A stretch of DNA of 64,000 bases from the NCBI GenBank assembly GCA_024114885.1, contig CP099418.1, positions 62,001-126,000 of the forward strand. Reading direction: 5' to 3'. Source of the stretch: Septoria linicola. Its lineage: Eukaryota; Ascomycota; Dothideomycetes; Mycosphaerellales; Mycosphaerellaceae. The position numbers and the translations under genes are program-made. A model generated the notes under the pieces. That model saw only the letters and a program-made list of their open reading frames with translations, made no database searches and was not told the origin of the DNA. Positions 30,443 to 41,979 of this stretch are shown here, piece after piece; the first letter of the stretch is position 1, and the number at the start of each line of letters is the position of its first letter.

Positions 30443-32977
30443 ATGCCACAAGATGTTGCGGATACGACGAGAGGCGACGCGCCGCAACGTGTAGAAGCTG
30501 ACATTGAGTACAAGAAGGAGAAAACGAGAGAGTATGCCCGGCAGGCGCAAAAGTTGGCTGGGCTGAGAATTGACCAAGAGCCTGGAAACAGTGGCTCTAC
30601 GCAGGCAGTCGAGGCAAAATGGGTCACGGCCTTTGATCCGGTCATCGAGACTTCGGATGGCAGCAGGCTGCCAGGCATTCCGGTCGACGAAGCGAGGAAG
30701 CTCAACAGACTGAAGGACGAAGTCGATGGCAGGCAGGCGCGCGATCCACCAGAGAGCGCATTGAGGGAGGGAAAGGACGGGACGACACACGGGATACAGC
30801 ACAATGACTCTGCGGCGACGGGACAGCAGAACGAGGCCCCCGAAGCACCTCTGCGCGAAGCCGTTCCTCAGAGCAGAACGAACCCTCTGTTTCCTCCACT
30901 ACCTCTGTATGGACCCCCTTCGGTGCTGCGGACTGTCCACTGCACGTTCTTCCGAGCAACATCCGCCGTGCTATCGCTTTGTTTCTTGTTTGCGATCGTG
31001 TGTGGTGCGCTCGTGGACGCTGTACCGCGCATCTTTAGAAATCTAGGCAAGAGAGCTATGCTGCAGAATCCACAGCAACAGAGGCCGTTCTATGCAGAAG
31101 AGCAGAAGAGACAGGAAGAGCGGCAGGCAGCAGAAAGTGCTTGGGAGGAACGCGCAAAGGGTGCGCAAACACCATCTGGCGAGAAGGGTGTCCCACATGA
31201 GGAAGAATTTCTACCGACAGAGGGCGGGCCTGACCCCCTCAAAGTGGACGTTGCATACTACGCCCGCCGTGTGGGACTTGACGCTCAAACGTATGAGGTG
31301 CAGACAGAAGACGGTTTCATCATTGAGCTTATACACGTCTACAACCCGCGTGAGTACAGAGGTCCTCCGGCCGAAGCCCGCGGTGTTCGTGGGCCAGACG
31401 TTTTCACTCATCAAAGTGGTCAAGACGACCCTGAGCACAGTGATCACTACTTCGAAGGCAAGAAGAAGTATCCCGTGTTACTGATGCACGGCCTGCTCCA
31501 ATCTGCTGGCGCGTATTGCTGCAACGACGACGATTCTCTTGCTTTCTACCTGGCAAAATCAGGGTACGATGTATGGTTGGGCAACAATCGCTGTGGCTTC
31601 AATCCCAAGCACACTTCACTCACGTACGAAGACCCGAGAATGTGGGCCTGGAACATTAGACAAATGGGCGTGATGGACTTGCCTGCATTGATCAGCCGCG
31701 TCCTAGCGGAGACAGGATTTTCCAAGCTTGCATTGATCGCGCACAGCCAAGGCACAACGCAGACTTTTGTCGCGCTTGCCAAAGAACAGCGGCCTGATAT
31801 TGGCGAGAAGATCTCGGTCTTCTGCGCTCTAGCTCCAGCCACATACGCGGGTCCGCTCATTGGCAAGTTCTACTTCAAGATCATGAGAGCTGTCAATCCG
31901 TCGTTCTTCAGAATGATCTTCGGCATCCACTCATTCATCCCGATCATGATGGAGGCGCATAAGCTCCTACCAGCGAGACCATACTCATGGATGGGCTACC
32001 ATGTCTTCAGCTATCTTTTCAGCTGGAGCGATAAGCGATGGGACCGAAATCTACGAAATCGCATGTTCCAATTTGCACCAAGCTATGTCAGTGCTGAAAG
32101 CATGCGGTGGTGGCTCGGAAGAGAATGCTTTGCAAAGCAGAGATGCATCCTGGCAACGCGCGAGGAAGCCCAGATCGAGGATCAGGAGGATGAGGAAGAC
32201 GACGAAGTCATCCGGAAATACTACGTCGATCGCGAACCGCACTTCGCCGAGCGCAAGAAGTTACAAAGGAACATCTCCAGCTACCATTGCCGCCAGCTCA
32301 CGCATCAACACCACGACTCGAGCAGAGGCAAATACGCCTGGTACGACTCACAATTCCCGCCACTGGCACTCTGGGTCGCTGGAGCTGACGATTTGGTCGA
32401 CGGCCGCCGCCTTCTCCGCCGCTTCGACAGAGGCCGAGAACCTCACGTCCGCGTCGTACATCAGAAAATCATCGAAGGATACGAGCATCTAGATGTCATC
32501 TGGGCCATGGACGCCATCGAAAAGGTCGGCAAAGAGGTTCGAGAAGTCATTTGGCGGACTGCAGATCCGGAAGTCCATGAGACGTGTTGCGTACCTGTAG
32601 GCTGCAAGGCCAACCCTTCGGAAGCAGAAAACAGCTCAGATGAAGGTGATGAAGACGATGAAGACGACATCCCTATGCTCAACTCCGCTGGCCGCAAACG
32701 CATGTACCGACTCAATTCCTCCTTCGGTCCTAACAAGCCTGCACAGCACAAGACAGATGACTCGTCGCTACAAGTCGACAAGACACGAGGATGGAAGAAG
32801 AGTCAAAGGAACTATGAAGAGACGTTTGATGATGTGGATGATCTGGCTGGAAACGACAGTGATGATCAGGATGATCAGGAGAAGGAGAAGGGAGAAGCAC
32901 ATGTTATACCCGAGGAAGGAGAATTTAGAGATTTGCAGGAGAAGGCCAATCCGCTCGAAAAGGGAATTGGGAGATAG
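30443..32977 (+). CDS. Membrane-anchored acid-lipase-type hydrolase (steryl ester hydrolase-like)
   Basis: Single exon of 844 residues from the ATG at 30443 (the open frame upstream starts at TTG). Residues about 169-195 form one membrane helix. The alpha/beta-hydrolase core follows, with oxyanion motif LLMHGLLQS, nucleophile elbow AHSQGTTQ (Ser near 434), catalytic Asp in GADDLVD (near 643) and His in YEHLDVIWA (near 680). This is the order and spacing of the ab-hydro-lipase/acid lipase family (Tgl1, Yeh1, Yeh2), which hydrolyse steryl esters at lipid droplets or the plasma membrane. An acidic insert precedes the Asp, and a 150-residue acidic tail (repeated Asp/Glu runs) extends beyond the yeast proteins. 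The exact substrate is inferred. It is divergent from PEX6 and convergent with facA. Confidence 0.88.
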   Translation: MPQDVADTTRGDAPQRVEADIEYKKEKTREYARQAQKLAGLRIDQEPGNSGSTQAVEAKWVTAFDPVIETSDGSRLPGIPVDEARKLNRLKDEVDGRQARDPPESALREGKDGTTHGIQHNDSAATGQQNEAPEAPLREAVPQSRTNPLFPPLPLYGPPSVLRTVHCTFFRATSAVLSLCFLFAIVCGALVDAVPRIFRNLGKRAMLQNPQQQRPFYAEEQKRQEERQAAESAWEERAKGAQTPSGEKGVPHEEEFLPTEGGPDPLKVDVAYYARRVGLDAQTYEVQTEDGFIIELIHVYNPREYRGPPAEARGVRGPDVFTHQSGQDDPEHSDHYFEGKKKYPVLLMHGLLQSAGAYCCNDDDSLAFYLAKSGYDVWLGNNRCGFNPKHTSLTYEDPRMWAWNIRQMGVMDLPALISRVLAETGFSKLALIAHSQGTTQTFVALAKEQRPDIGEKISVFCALAPATYAGPLIGKFYFKIMRAVNPSFFRMIFGIHSFIPIMMEAHKLLPARPYSWMGYHVFSYLFSWSDKRWDRNLRNRMFQFAPSYVSAESMRWWLGRECFAKQRCILATREEAQIEDQEDEEDDEVIRKYYVDREPHFAERKKLQRNISSYHCRQLTHQHHDSSRGKYAWYDSQFPPLALWVAGADDLVDGRRLLRRFDRGREPHVRVVHQKIIEGYEHLDVIWAMDAIEKVGKEVREVIWRTADPEVHETCCVPVGCKANPSEAENSSDEGDEDDEDDIPMLNSAGRKRMYRLNSSFGPNKPAQHKTDDSSLQVDKTRGWKKSQRNYEETFDDVDDLAGNDSDDQDDQEKEKGEAHVIPEEGEFRDLQEKANPLEKGIGR

Positions 32978-33410
32978 AATGGGATTGCGCTTGCATTTAT
33001 GGATAAATCTGTACATCATGGGCGGAGAGGGTGACCAACGGGCATAGTTTTTCGAGATACACAGCATTGGCGAGAGAGTGAGAGTCTTGGTAGTTCAACA
33101 TGGGAAGGGATTATTGGCGAGGCGCACCGAGTGTTGCAGCGTGGCATACTTAACGCAGCATATATATATATATATATATATAATGCCCAAAGAATCAACG
33201 TCAAGCACAATGCAGATCTTGAGTCTATTCTTCACAAAGTTCCTTTCTTCAATTCATATAGACATTGTGAGAGGCTACATAACATCAACATGGGATCCCC
33301 AGCACGTAACATGCCTCACATATCATCCTTTTCCTTGATCTCATGAGTAGGCAAAGACTGTTTTTGCTTTCTCTCATCATCCCACTCTCCACATGCATCT
33401 AGCTCGGAAC
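32978..33410. other. Convergent lipase/facA spacer
   Basis: 3' flanks; contains the (AT)n repeat at 33160-33182. Confidence 0.55.
33160..33182. repeat. (AT)n dinucleotide microsatellite
   Basis: About eleven AT units between two convergent genes. Confidence 0.95.
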
Positions 33411-35530
33411 TCACTTCTTATCCTTGGACTCCTTCACAGTCTCAATAATCTTATCCACAACCGAAGGGTCCGCAAGTGTGCTAGTATCACCAAGTTGATC
33501 CTCCTCGCCAGCGAGAATCTTTCTCAAGATGCGACGCATGATCTTGCCAGATCTCGTCTTTGGCAAGTCAGGAATGACAAAGATGGCCTTGGGCGCGGCG
33601 AATGGTCCGATGGATTTGCGGACTTGCAGGATGAGATCTTTCTTGAGCTGGTCGTTAATCTCATTGCCGTCCTTGATGGAGACGAAAGCGTTGACGGCTT
33701 GGCCGGTGAGTTCGTCGTTGATGCCAACGACAGCGGCTTCGCCGACTGACTTGTGTTCGATGAGGGCGGCTTCGATTTCGGCAGTGGAGAGACGATGGCC
33801 AGAGACGTTGACGACGTCGTCGACACGGCCTCGGATCCAGTAGTATCCCTCGTAATCTCTTGCGGCTCCATCACCCGTGAAGTAGTAGCCCTTGTAGACG
33901 TTCAAGTATGTGTCCATGTATCTCTTGTGAGCGCCCCAAACTGTGCGTGCCATCGATGGCCATGCCTGCTTGAATGCGAGCACGCCCTCGACGTCGTTGC
34001 CGTGGATCTCCTCGCCTGATACTGGATCGATGATGGCGGGCTCGATGCCGAAGAACGGGAGGGAGGCGGAACCTGGCTTCGTTGGTGTGACACCACCCAT
34101 TGGGGTGATGACGTGGGATCCGGTCTCGGTCTGCCAGTACGTCTGTGAGGGAGTTAGTCGCGTGCATTTGGGAAGAATTGGCTGGTGATACTCACGTCCA
34201 CAATGTGTGCCTCCTTCTTACCAACAATTTCGTGGTACCACTTCCAGACCTCTGCAGCGATCGGCTCGCCGACGGATCCGAGCACACGCAGCGACTTCAT
34301 TTGAGCCTTGACATGCTCGTCTCCGGCGCGCTTGAGCAATCGCAAAGCTGTGGGTGCCACGTAGAATTGGGTGACCTGATGTTGTTCGCAAACATCCCAG
34401 TATCTGCTGAAGTCTGGGTATGCTGGTGTGCCTTCGAACACGACAGTCGCAACACCGAGCACTAAAGGAGCGTAGACGACGTAGGTGTGTCCTGTGATCC
34501 ACCCCACGTCACCTCCACAGAAGAATCGATCCGAATCGTGAATGTCGAACACGTACTTTCCAGTAGCTGCAGCGCCGAGCAGGTAGCCTGCGGTCGTGTG
34601 CATAACTCCCTTCGGCTTGCCGGTAGAGCCAGATGTGTACAGCAGGAAAAGTGGATCCTCAGAGTTCATGCTTTCTGGTGCGTAGTACGCTGGCCACTTC
34701 TCCATCTCTTCGTGCCACCACAGATCTCTGCCCTCAGTCCATGGGATCTCGGCGCCAGTACGCTTGTAGACCAGGCAGTGGGTGATATCTGGGCACTGCT
34801 TGAGTGCCTCGTCCACAATCTTTTTGGTGCCAATAAGCTTGCCACCACGCTTGCCCTCGTCGGTAGTGATGCACACTTTCGATTGAGCGTCGATGATACG
34901 GTCTCGCAGCGAGTCGGCGCTGAATCCGGCGAAGACCACGGAGTGAACGGCTCCAATACGAGTGCAAGCCAAGAACGCAATGACAGCTTCTGGAATCATA
35001 GGCAAGTAGAGAGCGACAGTGTCACCCTTCTTGACGCCCATCTGCTTCAGCACCCAAGAAAGCCTTGAGACTTCACGAAGAAGCTCTCCGTAGGTAATGG
35101 TGCGGCCCTCTCCTTTCTCGTCGGCCTCGTAGATGATAGCCGGCTTGTCTGGGTTCTTGTGCGCGTGGCGATCAACACAGTTGTAGGATGCGTTAAGCTT
35201 GCCCTCTGTGAACCAGGCGTTGTCGCCATTTGTGAGCGTGCCGGAGTGCACAGTCTGGAAGTCACGCTCCCATGTGAGAAGGTCGCGGGCCATCTTGCCC
35301 CAGAACTCATCTGGATTCTCAATCGACTCCTTGTACATCTTCTTGTACTCATCGAGAGACGAAATGTGTGGCTGCTTTGGGTGCTTCCTAGTGCCGATCA
35401 GTACAGGCTGTGGTAGGAAATTCTCTTCGCTCGTTTGAACTCACTTCATGAACGCCTCTGGGACATGGTAAGTCTCTGCAGAGTGCGACTCTGGGATGCC
35501 ATTTGGCGGCTGCTCCGTTCCCTCAGACAT
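33411..35530 (-). CDS. facA: Acetyl-CoA synthetase FacA
   Basis: Three exons: 35445-35530, 34196-35387 and 33411-34142 with introns of 57 and 53 nt; 669 residues, matching fungal FacA. The ANL-superfamily P-loop LLYTSGSTGKPKG, the region FCGGDVGWITGHTYVVY, the hinge/ATP motif TGDGAARDYEGYYWIRGR and the catalytic, acetylatable Lys in KTRSGKIMRR are all present. It ligates acetate to CoA via acetyl-AMP, supplying cytosolic/nuclear acetyl-CoA for growth on acetate or ethanol and for histone acetylation. Both introns are confirmed by phase. In Aspergillus it is controlled by FacB and CreA; no binding site is claimed here. Exon 1 (28 codons) is small and easily missed. Confidence 0.97.
34143..34195 (-). 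other. facA intron 2
   Basis: 53 nt, GTGAGT...CCTCACAG, phase 0, between the codons of HIVD and TYWQTETGS. Confidence 0.95.
35388..35444 (-). other. facA intron 1
   Basis: 57 nt, GTGAGT...GGCACTAG, splits a Lys codon after the 28th codon. Confidence 0.9.
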
Positions 35531-37876
35531 TGCTTCCGCAGCTGTCGGCTTTTTGTGGGATTTTTAGGTCTTGCTGTGGCTTCGATGCTACAGCAGAAAT
35601 ATGCGCGGACAAAAGTTCAGCAGGAGCAGTGATGTCGTGCGCAGGTGCTGGGTCCTCGAGCTCTTTAAATCTCGGACTAACGGTCCAGGCTGGGGTGTTA
35701 GGCGGTTCTGTTATTTACGTTTCCGAGGTGAAGACAAGCGCGGGTAACAAGATCTGGGCCCACTGTTGTCAGGTCCAGTATGCTTGTCGGAATTTCAAAT
35801 TGTTGAGCTCAGAAAGCAGCGCGACGGCGGAACAAGTAGGACCTGCTCGAGCACTTGCCTTGTCGTACTTCAAGCGCCATCGCAGGACAATCAGCATCAT
35901 CTCGCCCAGCCAGAGCCATTCCAGCAGAACGCTTCTCCGCGTTCGTGCCCCGCTGACATCGTTGGAGGGGAGCTTCGCGAGACTGGGCTTTTTGCTTGGC
36001 GCGACGCAGAGCCGCTTTCCATTCGACCGCTCAGGCGGCGTGTTCTACCAGCTCCAGATGAGGCTGCATCTTGCAAGGCGCCATTGAGGTAGCTAGCCCG
36101 AGGACTGGATGGCGGGCTGAACTATCACGCGAGCTATTCGAATCAAATTGGCTCTTGGTCATGTGTCCCCTTGATCTGAAGAGACTGATGAAGTGTCCAC
36201 ATCTTCTTCAGATCTGTGTGGCCGAACTGGCCAGCACGATATCGGAGTCTGCTACGGACGTGCGCAGCTGTCTCCGTGAATTAGCCGCCGTGTCCGCCCT
36301 TGAGTCGTGCTCGCGAGAGTATCGTGGCTTCGAAAAGAAACCATGTTGTTGCTGCGTGCGTCTCCCCTTGAACGGCCGAACAACCGTGTAAAGGTGATGA
36401 GCCGCAAAAGCCAAGACGCATGTCCAGAGCGCGACCTCCTGCCACCAAACCTGTCCTGAATCCGCAGCACCGTCCATCAATTATCAAGACGAGTAGCGGT
36501 TCTCTTGTCAAGAGCAGAAGCAGCCTCGCAAAACTCGTATACAAGCCATTAACGTTCGTCGGGCATATGATTAGGGCAGTAGAGATAGGAGCAAGCGGCA
36601 GTAATCGGATTTCAGCCGCGCTCGATGTACCATATGTTCGAAATCGAGTAGTACTACCTCTAGCTTTCCTGAACTCGGCGTACTATACGATACCTCCGCA
36701 CGGCTTAGATGCGACGTATGCCGCCATTCTGTTGGCATTGAGACATTTGAACGGATTTCTGTCTACGAACCTCTGTGACTGAAGTGGTCGCTTGATTCGC
36801 AGCGATCTTTTGACCACTTGCTAACGCAGGCCCTTTGTCGAAATTTAGCTAAATCAGCAATTGTCTAGTAGCCCTAGCAGTCTATGCCTATCCGTACTAG
36901 CATCTTACAAACAATACGATAGAGCTAGTAGCTGCTAGATGATGTACTCAATACCTGAACATACTTGGTGAGGACGTCGTCGCCGCCGTCCTAGGAGTAA
37001 CTTTAGTCAACCCTAAGGTTCATCGAATGAATAGCCTAACAACGACATCGGATGTAAACGATCAAGCAGACACGCCGGCTTGAATCAGTCAATCAGTCCT
37101 TCACTAACAAGTCACTACGCTGTCTTTCAAACAAATCTTTCGCAATCAGACAGTTGACTCCTTGCCGGTTACGCTCCATGGTGAAGACAAGTAGACATTC
37201 ATTTCGTGCCATCCCGCCTCGGATGATGCAGCACGCCAAGAGTCGATGACGGGACGTGAATCAGGGATGCAATGTATCAATGCTTCTGCCACTAGCCGAT
37301 GTGTTTCACGGTTGATGGTGGTGCACGATGAAGGTATATCTCACTGCCGGCATAGTTGACTCGTGTCTTGATATGTATAGAGGCACATGGTCCTCCGAGA
37401 AGCGAACAACAACGACTGTTTGATGGTCGCTACCTCTTCAACCAATGGCATTTTGCCAATGCCTTGCCGTTTACGGCCGCCGATATTGTTGTCCCTGAGA
37501 CGAACGAAGCTTGATATGGCGCGTCCTGTTGACCAGCAGTGACGAGCTACGCTGTACTGACACTCACTTGCGCAACAGCATCATATTTACCACTGCTGCA
37601 CGCGAACTGACTTTTGTTTCTCAAGTGAATGTATGCATGGCGGTGTGGAGTCAGGTGAGGTGTCGTCGGCGGTAATGTGAAGGATGGTAACCACATTCAA
37701 TTGAACCGGGCAACCACAAACTGCGCGCATTCCACACCACCAACAACGACTACAAGGATCGTGTCGGGAGATGCTTCACTAGGTCGTCAGTGAACTCGCA
37801 CTCCTTTCACTGTCAGCGAGCAGACTATGCGCTGGGGAGCTCGCCAGCGTCCACCACACTCGTTTGATGAGAAAGG
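35531..37876. other. 2.3-kb gene-poor divergent region
   Basis: The longest non-coding stretch of the window, between facA (leftward) and the WD40 gene (rightward). Weak open frames occur to about 36780, none with a domain. From 36780 to about 37850 stops occur in all frames and the sequence is richer in CTAG/CTA words and A/T. I see no terminal repeats, transposase or RNA gene. It may be a large regulatory region or relic sequence. Confidence 0.45.
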
Positions 37877-40800
37877 ATGAGCGCACTGTACGGGAGCTTA
37901 CGACTCACGCCCTCGAACTCACCTTTCTTCCGCTCGCCTAGTCCACGATCGCCAACCAAGACAGCCAAAGAGGAGCCATGTCTACATTTGCACAAAAGCA
38001 TTGGAACCACAACGACCGCGGTAACAGGGTTTGACGCCCTTTCTTCTCGAAGGAAATTCGCATACACGGCGGGCGCCGCTGTCGTGGTAGTCACCGTCGA
38101 AGACGACTTGAGTGTGACCCAGGACTTCTTCAGAGCAAAACCCACGGCGCATGGAGCTGCGCGTGATGGAGTTGGTGGCTGGCCATCCACACCTACACCG
38201 AATGATGCGCGTTATCGAGGCACCCAGCTCAAGGACAATGCTTCACCGCTTGGCACGGCCAGCCGAGACTGGTCAGACTCGCCCACGGGACGATCAACAA
38301 CAGCGAAAGATCGAATCAAGAGTGCCACTTCTGTGGCATTGAGTCCGAACGGAAAGTGGCTGGCTATTGGTGAGACAGGGTATCGGCCAAGGATTTTGAT
38401 TTTCTCGCTCAAAGATGGCTCTTCTGAAGCACCAATATGCGTTCTTTCCGAGCACACATTCGGCGTGCATGCGCTGAGCTTCAGCAGCGACTCGCGATTT
38501 CTGGCGTCTCTTGGTACTGTGAACGATGGCTTCCTTTATGTCTGGTCAATCGAGGAGCGCACAGGAACAGCGACTTTGCATGCGAGCAACAAGTGTACTT
38601 CTTTCATAAATGACATGACATGGATGGGCAACAGTATCATCATAGCGGGATTGCGCATCATCAAGATCTGGCGAGTGGACCCAGATGTGCCGACCGAAGT
38701 ACGGGACAGCACGCGCAATGCCTCGATCACGCCTCGGCCGGAATTTGTGAAGCGCGCTTCAGATTTTGGCAACAGTATACTGAGTCCGAAGCATAGAGTT
38801 CTGGCAGGCAAAAACTGCCTGCTAGGTGATCTATGGGAAGCGACGTTTGTGTCCGTCACTCCAGTCTCCAGCACGAAAGCTCTCATATGTACAGACGCTG
38901 GTGAAATCTGCCTATTAGACGACAGCGAAAAGATGCAGTCGTTGAGTCTGGCCGTGCATACAGGATATGGAATCAGCGCCGCACGGAAAGACGCTCGCGA
39001 TATGTTCCACGTGTATGGACCTGATAGCCAAATGACTTCCTTCCTGATTCCAGACCTGGAGAGGAGGGCTTCTGGTAAAGTGGCCCGATCACCTTCGGTA
39101 TCTCCCTCCCAAGCGACTTTCACGTATACCGCCACGGTGGCTGCCGCAACTCTCGACAGCGTGGTAATAACGATAGACTCATGTCGCAGCATTCGCGTGT
39201 CGATCAACGAAGGCGGCATCGTGGGGGAGAGAAGCCGGAACTTGTCGGCCCATCAGGATGCCGTGCTTGGTGTCCTTCCTATCGATTCGACCGGCTTGCC
39301 CATGGCTACATTTTGCACATACTCTGGCAATGGTACTGTCCGTTTCTGGACCGCAGACGGAGAGACCGTCTCCGATGCCGTCAGAATGCCATTGGAAGAG
39401 TCCTCGGACGCATATGGCATTGTAAACGAGATGCGAACGCTAGCTGTGTTGAGTGACGGAACTATGCTCGCCTCTGGCGACAAGTATGGTACTATCGCTG
39501 TGGTCGACCTGGAAACTCGACGCCTCAAATGTCACATCAGAGCGCACACTGCTGAAGTTACAGCACTTTTGGCATTCGATCGTGGATCTGTCCAGTTCCT
39601 TGTGTCTGCCAGTCGAGACCGGACGATACAGCTCTTCCTTTGCAATGGAGGCATATTAGAGCTCATTCAGACGATGGACGAGCATGCAGGAGCTGTGACA
39701 GGCTTACTTCTGTCCGAAGACGGCGACCACTTGATGTCTTGCTCAGCCGATCGATCTATTGTTGTGCGAGAGGCTGGCTTGCGAAGAAGCAATGACGAGC
39801 AAACTTTGGCCTTCGCTATGCTGCGGGCGATCACGTTGAAATCTGCACCAACGAGCATGTGTCTCACTGGTCAGCCAGACGCCATCTTGGTATCAAGCAC
39901 AGATCGTTGCGTCGCAAAGTATAGCACAAAGACTGGTACTTCTGGGTTCAGCTTCAAGTGCAACGATAATGAGAGCGGAGAGGCAGTGGTGCTTTCGAAG
40001 GTTCTCTATGCTGCATCGCTTAACGGCAACCCTACCATTGCCGGTGTGTCGAGCACCGACAAGTCCGTGCGACTCTACACTGAGTACGGCAGTCTGGTAG
40101 CGCGCGACTGGGGACATACCGAAGGCATTACAGACGCGGCACTCATTCCGGCACCAAAAGACGACCGGCTTCAGAACAGCTCCCCACGAATCGTGACTGT
40201 GGCTGCTGACTCGACCATTTTCATCTGGCAAGGCACGGCAAGCGCAGCACGTTCAGGCACTCAATTGTCTGATCATAGCAATGGCGAGAGCACACCTCCT
40301 TCGACCGTGTTAGGCCCACCGTTGAGAAAAGTCCTGTCGCATTCGGAAATGTCCAAAATTCGTCGTGAGCGAGCTGCGGAAGAGCAAGAACCGCCCTCGC
40401 CATCGAACACCACTCAGCCACCATCACCGCCAAAGGTGAAGAAGAAGAGTAGTAGGATGTCTCTTGCACAAGCGCCTCGCCTAGAGCCTGGCTTTCGCTC
40501 GACATATGACTCCTCTAGGCGAAGAAGTCTGCGGCATCGATCGCCATCACCGCCGAGTCCGCGTAACACGAACAAGAAGGAGAACATTCGTGGCCCGGCA
40601 CAACTCGGCATGACATTGCGTTTCAAAAGTAGCGAGAACGTGCTGAAGTCGAGCGGCGCTGTCGCCAACAGCTCCGGCTTCGGCACGTTGACTTCCTCAA
40701 CCGATTCAGTTTGTCGCACGTTGCGCATGTACAGGAAGAAGCTTGTCACTGCACCAAGCAACGACAGCGCCACTCACGAGGCACTGCGAGAGTTGGAGAA

Positions 40801-41101
40801 AGAGCTCAGATTGACAGTGAAAGTCCTTAGCGAGAGAACGCAAGGCAAAAGTCTTGACGAGCAAGCAATGTCAAAACTGCTTGATCAAGCTTCGACCAAG
40901 ATCGGTGGTATGTTGGACGAAAGGATCAAATCCCGTGACGGGCACTCCTCCAGAAAGAGCAGCGATGCTCCCGCTTCGCCCATGTCTTCGCAGACAAGCT
41001 TGCCTCCAGTCGAGGAAGTGCGAGGCTTTGTTCGCTCAGACACAGCACCGGGGGCTCTAGAGACCGGCAACATCAACACACGACGCCAGGTAAAACCATG
41101 A
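37877..41101 (+). CDS. WD40 protein, WDR62/MAPKBP1-like
   Basis: Single exon, 1074 residues from the ATG at 37877. From about residue 60 to 800 the protein is built of WD40-type blades, enough for two propellers. The N-terminal blade order, with GKWLAIGETGYRPRILIFSL and then the HTFGVHALSFSSDSRFLASLG stretch, resembles the WDR62/MAPKBP1 family. The C-terminal 250 residues hold Ser/Pro-rich linkers with basic patches and a helical segment near residues 955-1000 likely to form a coiled coil. In animals these proteins scaffold JNK signalling and act at spindle poles; the role in fungi is not established, so only a scaffold role is inferred. The family assignment is by pattern, not by search. Confidence 0.8.
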   Translation: MSALYGSLRLTPSNSPFFRSPSPRSPTKTAKEEPCLHLHKSIGTTTTAVTGFDALSSRRKFAYTAGAAVVVVTVEDDLSVTQDFFRAKPTAHGAARDGVGGWPSTPTPNDARYRGTQLKDNASPLGTASRDWSDSPTGRSTTAKDRIKSATSVALSPNGKWLAIGETGYRPRILIFSLKDGSSEAPICVLSEHTFGVHALSFSSDSRFLASLGTVNDGFLYVWSIEERTGTATLHASNKCTSFINDMTWMGNSIIIAGLRIIKIWRVDPDVPTEVRDSTRNASITPRPEFVKRASDFGNSILSPKHRVLAGKNCLLGDLWEATFVSVTPVSSTKALICTDAGEICLLDDSEKMQSLSLAVHTGYGISAARKDARDMFHVYGPDSQMTSFLIPDLERRASGKVARSPSVSPSQATFTYTATVAAATLDSVVITIDSCRSIRVSINEGGIVGERSRNLSAHQDAVLGVLPIDSTGLPMATFCTYSGNGTVRFWTADGETVSDAVRMPLEESSDAYGIVNEMRTLAVLSDGTMLASGDKYGTIAVVDLETRRLKCHIRAHTAEVTALLAFDRGSVQFLVSASRDRTIQLFLCNGGILELIQTMDEHAGAVTGLLLSEDGDHLMSCSADRSIVVREAGLRRSNDEQTLAFAMLRAITLKSAPTSMCLTGQPDAILVSSTDRCVAKYSTKTGTSGFSFKCNDNESGEAVVLSKVLYAASLNGNPTIAGVSSTDKSVRLYTEYGSLVARDWGHTEGITDAALIPAPKDDRLQNSSPRIVTVAADSTIFIWQGTASAARSGTQLSDHSNGESTPPSTVLGPPLRKVLSHSEMSKIRRERAAEEQEPPSPSNTTQPPSPPKVKKKSSRMSLAQAPRLEPGFRSTYDSSRRRSLRHRSPSPPSPRNTNKKENIRGPAQLGMTLRFKSSENVLKSSGAVANSSGFGTLTSSTDSVCRTLRMYRKKLVTAPSNDSATHEALRELEKELRLTVKVLSERTQGKSLDEQAMSKLLDQASTKIGGMLDERIKSRDGHSSRKSSDAPASPMSSQTSLPPVEEVRGFVRSDTAPGALETGNINTRRQVKP

Positions 41102-41979
41102 GATCAGTGTTCACATACTAGATGTGATATTCGGTTGCGCTTCGCTTTGATTCACTTGGGTAGCTTACGAGAATACATGGTCGTCTCGGCGAAGACTGAC
41201 CAATGCATTGGGCGGCGTTTCCGAAGGGAAACCATGATACCCATATCCTCGACCGTATGTATCAGATGAATGTATTCTTCTACTTGACTCACGCTTTGAT
41301 GCAGCTGCCAAGATTGTTGACATACACGAGCACGGGCTCTTACCTCATCTTCTTCTGCCCCAGATTGTCGCTAGGTTCACCCTGGCTGTTTAGCAGATCC
41401 AACACAGGTACACCAGGTCGGGCTCATATCGTGCTGACGCCGAGAGCATATTCGGCTCACCGATTGCAGTATGTGGGACCTCGTTGCAGAGTCACCCGAC
41501 CAGGAAACACAATGAAAGTTGCCAAACCTGAGCTTCTCTGTGGACGCGAAGAACATGTGTATATGCGCTTCACGAACTCAGAGTTCCACGGCGTTCTCGG
41601 CACAGTGAAGCTTCAACAAATCATCAACATGGACGATTAACAAACTTTCGCATGTCCAATGGCCATTTCCAGATCGAGGACCCCAGGTAAAGTATTAAGC
41701 TCCATCCAGGATCTTAAGGGTGCTTCGCGGTCCAGCTCAGAAGTCCCGCGCCCTCGGTCTACCTCAGTGGACGTCGTCTTTTTCTTCGTTGTCGAAGGAC
41801 GAGCTACGGTCAGCACTGATGAGATGCAAGATTGGCCACATGAAGACAAGATGCTTGGAATTCAGAACTAGACTGATCAGTGTGCTTGGTGGGCAAGCAC
41901 AGTAAGAGCGCCATCACGATTTGACAGAAAGAGAGGGAGGACATTACGCAAAAGGAGGCGTCTCGACAACGAAGACGAA
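41102..41979. other. Intergenic region
   Basis: 3' flank of the WD40 gene and promoter of the rhodopsin-domain gene. An unsupported 145-codon open frame lies at 41203-41640. Confidence 0.45.

Noticed and set aside
35503..36391. Plus-strand open frames overlapping and following the facA start
   Set aside because: They run antisense to facA exon 1 or lack any domain.
36208..36477. Minus-strand 89-codon frame with one hydrophobic stretch
   Set aside because: Could encode a tiny membrane protein, but one hydrophobic run in a short frame is weak evidence.
41203..41640. 145-codon open frame after the WD40 gene
   Set aside because: ATG present but no domain, no splice signals and unremarkable composition; more likely chance.
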